Shown here piece after piece: positions 57,128 through 64,000 of a stretch of DNA of 64,000 nt. Below the pieces are notes generated by a model. The model was given only the letters and a program-made list of their open reading frames with translations, ran no database searches and was not told where the DNA came from. Both the position numbers and the translations under genes were made by a program. Source of the stretch: Monosporascus cannonballus (taxonomy: Eukaryota > Ascomycota > Sordariomycetes > Xylariales). Within the stretch, counting starts at the first letter, position 1. Each line of letters starts with the position of its first letter. Location of the stretch: contig QJNS01000098.1 of assembly GCA_004154925.1 (NCBI GenBank), positions 62,001 to 126,000 on the forward strand, given 5' to 3'.

Positions 57128-60100
57128 GCTGGGGAAAAGAAAAAGAAAAAAAGGGAGAAGGGAAAGCGAGAGGAGGCCAGACCAATTTCTGTATTCTTCT
57201 CGGAAGGGGGAAAGACAGAAAAAAATTTGGGGGTGTGGCACAGGGAAGACAAGGTGGGAAGAGGGGAGTAGCTCGAGTGGTGGGAAAGTGACAAGACAGG
57301 CAAGCAAGCAAGCCAAGTCACTTACTCACATACGCACACGCATACATATACACCCATCCATATATACATCCCCGTACACAAGACAAGCTCAGACCCCCAG
57401 GCCAGACATGGAAGTAGGTAGACAAACAAAGTTATCAAAGTGGCCGCTTCTGGGGCGACCGCCGAACGACACACCGAAGCTTAGCGATATGAGGTGATTG
57501 GGGCTTGTGTAGGTACGTATGAGGATTCTGTCTCTTGGGATAACGCATGCATACCACATGTACATATACATGGAGCTGTGATATGATACGTATAGAAGGG
57601 AACTCTTGAAACTGGAGAGGAAAGGACCGTTACTTACTATGTATGATCTGGGACGGTCAGTATAACTTAAACAATTTGATAATACATCTAAGAATGAAAG
57701 ATTGATTCTACACCTAGTATTATGTATTATTACCGGCATGGATATTTCGGTGTGGTTCAGAGTGCAATAGCGGGCGGGCCAAGAAAGATGCCCCTCGATT
57801 TTTTTTCGTTCCCCTCCAAGGAGCGGGGCAGTTAGGCTTAGCGTGATAGAGTATCTGCATTAACCCTATCAGCGAGGCTTAGACTATCAGACTAATCAAG
57901 CACGCACTTAATATACCAACTTTAGAAACTGCAATGAAATCTGTCTAATGAGATATCTAACCTGAATCGGGGGCCTCCCAAAGGGACATATACTCCGCGC
58001 AATCGTGACACAGTACCTGGAGCTATAGCCGCGCATCCGAAGCTACGTAAGCGGTGGAGGAGGCATACCGAGGTAAGGTCTCTTGGACTGAGATGGGGGA
58101 CCAGAGCTGGAATCATATTCCGCACTCCTCCGGGCGTCGGAGCTGAGTCTCCAACCAAGTAACCGTCACAACAAATGGTGAACCCATGTGGGCGTAATCG
58201 ATGGGAGTTGCAGGGGGTTTCTGCTGGGTTACAACCTTCAACGACAAATCTCCCCCACTGTCCTACATAAACTTATTACGAGACCGGAAAAGTAAGCCGT
58301 GTCGGGCATTAATATCGCTCATGGCTCTCAACGCCTCGTTGATATGGATGAGATCCAAACAGAGAATAGGGTGTCCTCGCTACCTCAACCATGATATCTG
58401 GGCAGTGCCACCCAACCTGCCAGCCAAGTTCCTGTTTGGTCGACTATTACACACCAACGTGTAGTTTGGTAATCCGTTGAGGTAGATTTAGATACCGGAG
58501 CACGACGGTGCTTTAGATAGCCTATAAGACGGACAATTAAGCTTGTGAGCTCGGCAGGGGTTGTGGAACCTTTCACAGGCTTGGTGCCAAAAGAAGGGGG
58601 AGGCGGTAAGGCAGTATACATAAGATCAGCCATGTCCAGAATCTGATGTTTCTTTTGAGAAGGCCCTCCTTCCCCACCATGATGGAGGCGTCCGTCAACT
58701 ACTGCTCCCAGAGGTGCCCGCAAAAGCGTGAGCAATCGTCGGCGCATGCAAAATATGTGCTGGACATGCGGTGTAATAATGCGCTGTGATTGGGGGGAGC
58801 GGCCTTCTTTTATTTTGAACCAAGGCAGAATCGCGGTAGGGGCGCCACACATGTGAGGATCCGTTGTGTAGCGACATCCCGATGGATCAACACGCGGCCT
58901 TCTAGAAGCCGTCCGCGTGGCGCATTCGCTAGATTCACTTGATATTACAGGCCAGGGATTTCTGTAAATGATATGCATGGTCGGTCGAGAACGGACAGCC
59001 CAAAACACTATAAATTGTAGGCCTTCGACTCGTACACTACCTTCTTCCCAATTCACCTTAAAATACGCGTACTACCTAGCAGGTGGGTAGCTAGCTATAT
59101 ATATAGAGTGGGAAAAGAGCCCGCTCCGTCGCTATCGGAGAATCCGTCGATCTGTTGGTAGCGGTCTGAGAGGGCCCAGCGTACATCCCGCTGAGTAAAT
59201 GCATGCAAACCAATAGGCCTCAAATATAACTTTGTAAGAGATCCGGAGCACGCGTAATTGTCCCTGTGTGGGGATGAATTTCTGGAAAGGTCGACTCGTA
59301 TTGATATCGTATGGAGGATGATGATACGACATACAACATCCTAGGAGGCTTGCTGAAACTTGTAAATGGTACCATTGGCTACTTATCACAGTCCAGCCGG
59401 GGTTCCTGAGGCTCCACTACCACCGACCGATATTGATCCTAGGTATTGTCCCCGCCCATCCGCTAGCTTTTCTTCTAGAAACTGAGTTTCCTATCCCCGC
59501 AGTCCTTATTCTCCATATACATATCTAACGTTGCCTGCCTACCGTATGGCACTATATCGCTAACCGCGGCTGCGGCCTAGAGTGCTCGTAGCGGTTATCT
59601 GATAATGAGAAGTCATCTCTTTCCGAAGCCATGCCTGTGATGAACAAGGTGTGTCACCAAGATATTCTGGGCGGATTCATTTAATACTAGGCCCTACCTA
59701 ATCGGAATCCCTTCCCACCTGCAGCTTTACCTTGTAGGCAAATGGACCTCCGTCACATATCGGCCAGCCAGTGCTGCTCGTGCGACGCGTTCACATACCA
59801 CCGCGTCACTCAATCTGACCAACCAGGAACCATCTAGGCGTACTTCCTTGCGTGTGCCGACGGACGAGGTTAACGGTTATGTCGCCTCAAATCAACCTTG
59901 CTGCAACGGCCTGGATGAGGCAAGCTTTCTGAGTTCTGATTGGACCGTGGAGTCCACAAGTTGCACACCCTCCGCGACGAACTCTTGCAGTGTCCGACAG
60001 GTTTAGATATCAGGTTGGTTGTTGAGGTTCTCGCAAAAGCAGAATACTCATCATACACCACGACATCTTCCGGGCTTAGCAGCACTGTAACCACACCGGT

Positions 60101-62511
60101 ATGGTCAACTCACGCTCCTTGTGCCGAACGGTAATGTCCTCACGATCGATCGTAAAACCACATCGAGTGCCCGTTACGGGGAACGCTTCCGAGTGCCTTC
60201 GTAATCGAGATCTTCTGGGTATCGACGGCCTCGATGCTCAGAATTCGGTTTGTGATCCGGAGTCTAGTTCCTTTCCGACCGGGTTTTCTTCTTAGGACAC
60301 ATACTAAGCGGGAACTCTACCACACCAGCACTGCAGGGATAGGGACATTCGACACTGACATGCCATCTAATTTTTATTCTACAAGTGGCTACCAGCCTCG
60401 ATACTCGTTTTCATCAACCCGTGCCCGATTCTGGGCTTCCTTGGCCCTCTAACCCAAGCTACTCATCCGGTTCTCTGCCTTATCGCATGTCCGTCGAGTT
60501 AGTGGACCTCGATAACGGGAAGCATAGTGATTGACCCGGCGGGGAAAGCCATATCCACATCCACAGGCACGTTTCGAACATACGCGCGCCTGTTCCACCC
60601 ACCACGGATGGAGAAAGCGTGACTACCTTCGAAACTCTCTGGCCTTTTCGAATTCATTCTGTTGCCTCTGCTACTCGATATCGATATCGACCCACTTCTC
60701 AAATTCCGTCACGGCCTTTTCTACCACCTCTTACCTCTGATCAAACCTCCTTCTAACATTCTCCCTCACCAGCAAATTAGGGGGGGGGATGGTGTTGCTC
60801 TCCCATCTTACATGCCTAAATCTGAATCTGATAACTTGCAGTAGCCCTACGCGGAGACGCTTTAGCACGCTGCGTATGCGTTATTTAGTTCTGTAGCCCG
60901 TGTCGGTAGCCTCCTAATGTACGTAGGAAGTATCATAGAGGGCTAGGCAGTTTGGCTTAGTTTAGCCCGCGGCTGCACTGTGTTTGGGACACATGGCATC
61001 GCGAACACGAATCAGTTGGTTAGTAATTGGGAGGCGTTTGCCGCCCCTCCCTGTGGCTTACAAGAAGTGTTCTGGTTGATTTAGCGTCGTGGCCGGCTCA
61101 TCACTATTCAATGAGCCGCTAGAAACTTTCTAGTCGTCACCGCCGGCCTCTCTCGCGAGTAGTCAGAGTACGGGCGCCAAGCGTTCAAGCAAATGCAGCC
61201 TCGCAAATGGTGGCGTTCCATATTTGTGTCCGCAGATCGCCGATCACCACGGGGAGGCCAGCAGACAATAGTAGTCCAGCGCTTCCCCGAGGTTCAACTT
61301 GGCTCTACTAGTGTAGGGCTTCATATATGCATGTAGTGTAGAAACACAACGTCGGTAGGTGCCCCCTGCAAGATCATCGGGCGGCATGTCCCTGGCGACC
61401 TACCGGCCCATTGATGGGCGGGTATCGGATAACTATTCGGAGATATCCCGAACGCAAGGTCGCACAGCGAGAGCCCGGCAGCATGAGAGGGTTGGCAGCC
61501 GTCATACCCCGGCTCGGAGCCTGTCGTTGGACCGCCCACACCAGATGCATGCAATCAGTCGTATTAGAAAAGGGTGTGTGCGACTTACCAACAACAGGTC
61601 CCTGTCTGCCTGTCCCCCGATTGACCGCACGCGTTGGATGGCTGGCCGGCCGGGGCGGGCGTTCGTCCGGTGGTAGGATCGCTCCAGCAAAAGCAGGTTT
61701 TATGTCACCGCGCCACTACCGTAACCGGACCGTGGCGTCTTAAGACTACATATGTAGGCATAACCGTCGCTCGAGCCGTCATGCCCCTTCCCAAATACGT
61801 GCACTGTCGCAGTTCCCATTGCGGGACAATTGCAATGCAGCGTTGCTCGCCAAGGAACCGCGATGCTGCGCATGTCGCATAGCGCGTGTATGTATGTAAA
61901 GCCATACATATTCAACCGCTCCTACTTCGTATAACAGGTACGGGACTGTCGCTGCCGGGATAAAGACGAGGCCCGTTATCCTGACCGCACTGCGCGGGAC
62001 GCAATGGCACGCTTGGACGTCGAATAAGGGGAGACAAGATAAGAACACGCCCCCCATCACCATTTGGGTTGCGTCCCAGTATCACACACCATCTCTGACA
62101 ATCGAACAAGCGAACAAGTGAAAAAGTGTCTATTACAGTGAGGGTATCTGGTTCTATGCTAAAGATTCTAAAGGGGTATCATTCGTGGTCAAGCTTGGAC
62201 GTCTCTGCATATTAAATTGACGATCAAGAACGAAACAAGAAGGGTTGGCGAGTTGGTGTCCGGGATTCGACCCATCGCCAGCCTCTTACGTATTCCCAGC
62301 GGTGGGCGTCTTCAACTCCCGAGCCGACATCCGCTGACAGAGCTGCCTGAGCAGGGCGTCTATGCCGGTCGCAGCCTTGCGCCTCACCGAGATGCGGTTA
62401 CCTTCCGATCTCTGGCCGAGTCAACTGGAAGGCGCCTTCATACCCCGCAGGCTTCCGCGCGCCTTTACACGGCATACGTACCGCGGGCCCCGACAGCTCC
62501 TCATTCCCCAG
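57128..62511. other. 5.4-kb intergenic region, no supported gene
   Basis: The first 200 bp (minus-strand CT-rich) are the leader and promoter of the phosphoribosyltransferase gene. The longest frame, 223 codons on the minus strand (58385-59056), has no domain or signal peptide and its composition looks random; I do not call it a gene. TATA- and GA-rich simple sequence occurs near 59095-59110 and 57320-57365. No RNA gene was seen. Confidence 0.55.
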
Positions 62512-64000
62512 TTATCGGAACTGCAGCCGGACGATAGAGAACAGCATGTTCTGTAGTACGTGCAGCATGACGGCCACGCTCGTGGGCAGCAGCTCGGGCC
62601 ACACGGCCAGGTCGAGCCGGCCCTCGACGTTGACGTCGACGCCGAAGCACCAGCGGATGAGGGCGCGCAGGACGATGCCGGCGACCAGCTCGCAGGCCCA
62701 GGTGGTCGCCGAGGCGATGGACGTGAGGCGGAAGTCGTAGGGCTCGTCGGGGTCGTCGAAGGCGAAGTACGGGTACACGTGCTTGTTGGGGCCGAAGTGC
62801 AGCACCGCGACGCTGCCGAGGAAGGCGAGCATGCTCGCGTTCTCGGCCAGGGACCGGATGAAGACGTTGCGCGCGCAGATCTTCTGGTACGAGCCGTACG
62901 ACTGCCCCGTGAGCCCCAGCAGCCCCAGCAGCCAGTGGTAGGTCCGCGTCATCGTGAGCGGCGTGAGCACGATGGCGAAGCCAGACGAGAGCGCCTGCAG
63001 CCAGATGAACTGCGATGGCGATCGCAGTCGCGCGTATAGGGCGCGCACGTAAGTTTGGTAGGTCAGCATGAAATATCTGTTCTGTGTGTCAGCGAAAAAA
63101 CACCCCGATTCTCAGCGTTCCTGGTATGGAGGGAGACGCGGCGGGAATTGTGCTTACAGCTTGAAGATCCAGCTCAGGGGATAGCTGCCGACGCGCTCCC
63201 CTTCGCTGAGGCCCAGAATCCAGGCCGTGAGCATGTCCAGCAAATGCACCGTCACGACCCAGCTGTAGACGTACACGATGGTCTCGAAGTTGTTGTGCGG
63301 CAGCGTGCGCAGGTATATCTCGGCATAGGCCTCTCCTATGAGGTACGCAAGCAGTCCTACGAGGAGCGCGAGACAAAACCACACGAAGCGGACGAAGCTG
63401 GCGGGCAGCCAGCGTCGCCGCTCCATAAGCGCTGGCGCCCTCGCTCTCCTTCGGCGCGCCAGAAGCTGGTCCGCGACCTGCAGGCCGGCGGTGTCCGGGT
63501 CGACGAACGCGCCGGCGCCCAGCAGGCCCCTGCGCCGGCGGTTCTCCCTCGCGGACACCGACTCGCCGGCCGCCGCCTCGCCGGTCCACCAGGAGCTCGT
63601 GAAGATGCGCTGGGTCTCGCTCAGCGAGTTGCGCAGGCCGATGTGGCGCTCGTGCCTCATGAGGATGCAGAAGGCGGTGGCGACGGGCACGGCCATGACG
63701 ACGAAGGTCCAGCTGATCCAGGCCGTGTTGTGGACAGTCAGGAAGCGGGCCGCCGGCGCGAGGTAGACCGGGACCGGCACCGCGAGAGATGCCGCGGCGA
63801 CGAGGGCCAGAGTCAGCGGGAACCCCAGCGCCGACGGCCACCAGTTGAGCGAGTACAGATTGAACGCTTTCGTGATCCAGATCAGCGCCGTCAGGTTGTA
63901 GAACCCGTAGTACACCAGCAGGAAGAACCAGAAGTTCACCTGCACGCGCGCCTGTCCGTGGCCCGGTACTCGGTGGTCCGCATCCGGGTCCGCCCACGGG
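62512..64000 (-). CDS. Polytopic membrane protein, partial (runs off the right edge)
   Basis: There are two exons on the minus strand, 63158-64000 (open to the window edge, so the N-terminus is missing) and 62512-63076. An 81-nt intron (GTAAGC donor, ACAG acceptor, phase 2) separates them. The visible product has about 469 residues and eight to ten hydrophobic helices, for example FWFFLLVYYGFYNLTALIWI, FPLTLALVAAASLAV, FVRFVWFCLALLVGLLAY and SVAVMLHVLQNMLFSIV. A long cytosol-like basic loop (about 100 residues with RRRRG and RRRRAR) lies between the fourth and fifth helices. Loops contain several conserved-looking aromatic pairs. I do not recognise the family. A transporter or scramblase-type protein is possible but unsupported. 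Confidence 0.8.

Noticed and set aside
58385..59056. 223-codon minus-strand frame
   Set aside because: Its composition is near random and it lacks a domain, signal peptide and splice support. It is kept only as a note in the intergenic entry.
20000..64000. Secondary-metabolite gene cluster around the methyltransferase and hydrolase
   Set aside because: No polyketide synthase, peptide synthetase, terpene cyclase, P450 or cluster regulator is present; the neighbours are housekeeping genes.

Overview
This is nuclear DNA of a filamentous ascomycete, most likely a Sordariomycete. The evidence is short (50-94 nt) GT-AG introns, GC-rich fungal genes, WSC, rhodopsin-like and DUF3632-type fungal families, and an AT-rich block of retroelements mutated in the way repeat-induced point mutation (RIP) does. 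All family names come from reading the translations; no database search was run.

Positions 1 to about 18,780 are a gene-free AT-rich isochore. It holds a complete 509-bp miniature LTR element (145-653, 119-bp LTRs, 5-bp target duplication), a solo LTR of the same family (2636-2763, 5-bp duplication), a degenerate Ty3/gypsy element on the minus strand (about 2920-10161) and a full-length degenerate Ty3/gypsy element on the plus strand (11753-18626, two 378-bp LTRs, perfect 5-bp duplication). The plus-strand element carries an unexpected antisense coiled-coil frame between pol and the 3' LTR. Remaining cytosines in the block lie mostly in CpG.

From about 18,780 the base composition becomes balanced. 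The first stretch (18.8-22 kb) looks decayed: a fragment of a fungal rhodopsin-domain membrane protein and a DUF3632-type gene with a 2-nt frameshift and three 20-residue repeats. Then come a secreted Ser/Thr-rich protein (23092-24972), mitochondrial lysyl-tRNA synthetase (26074-27870, minus) divergent from TIM10 (28455-28828), a secreted alpha/beta hydrolase with a WSC domain (30990-32567), a mitochondrial-type adenylate kinase (33829-34650), and a SAM-dependent methyltransferase (35215-36225, minus) whose intron holds a G-run and the only assembly gap. A degenerate tandem-repeat locus (about 37130-37770) precedes an 805-residue orphan gene with F-box-like, zinc-ribbon-like and coiled-coil parts (38049-40626, minus).

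The right half is gene-poor: a Mug6-type PH-domain protein (49997-51847), adenine phosphoribosyltransferase with an unusually long 422-bp intron (55980-57127, minus), and a polytopic membrane protein running off the right edge (62512-64000, minus). Long stretches between these (40.7-50, 51.9-56 and 57.2-62.5 kb) contain only short overlapping frames and a 20-bp minisatellite. Three neighbouring housekeeping genes (LysRS, TIM10, adenylate kinase) serve mitochondria, but nothing suggests an operon or a biosynthetic gene cluster.
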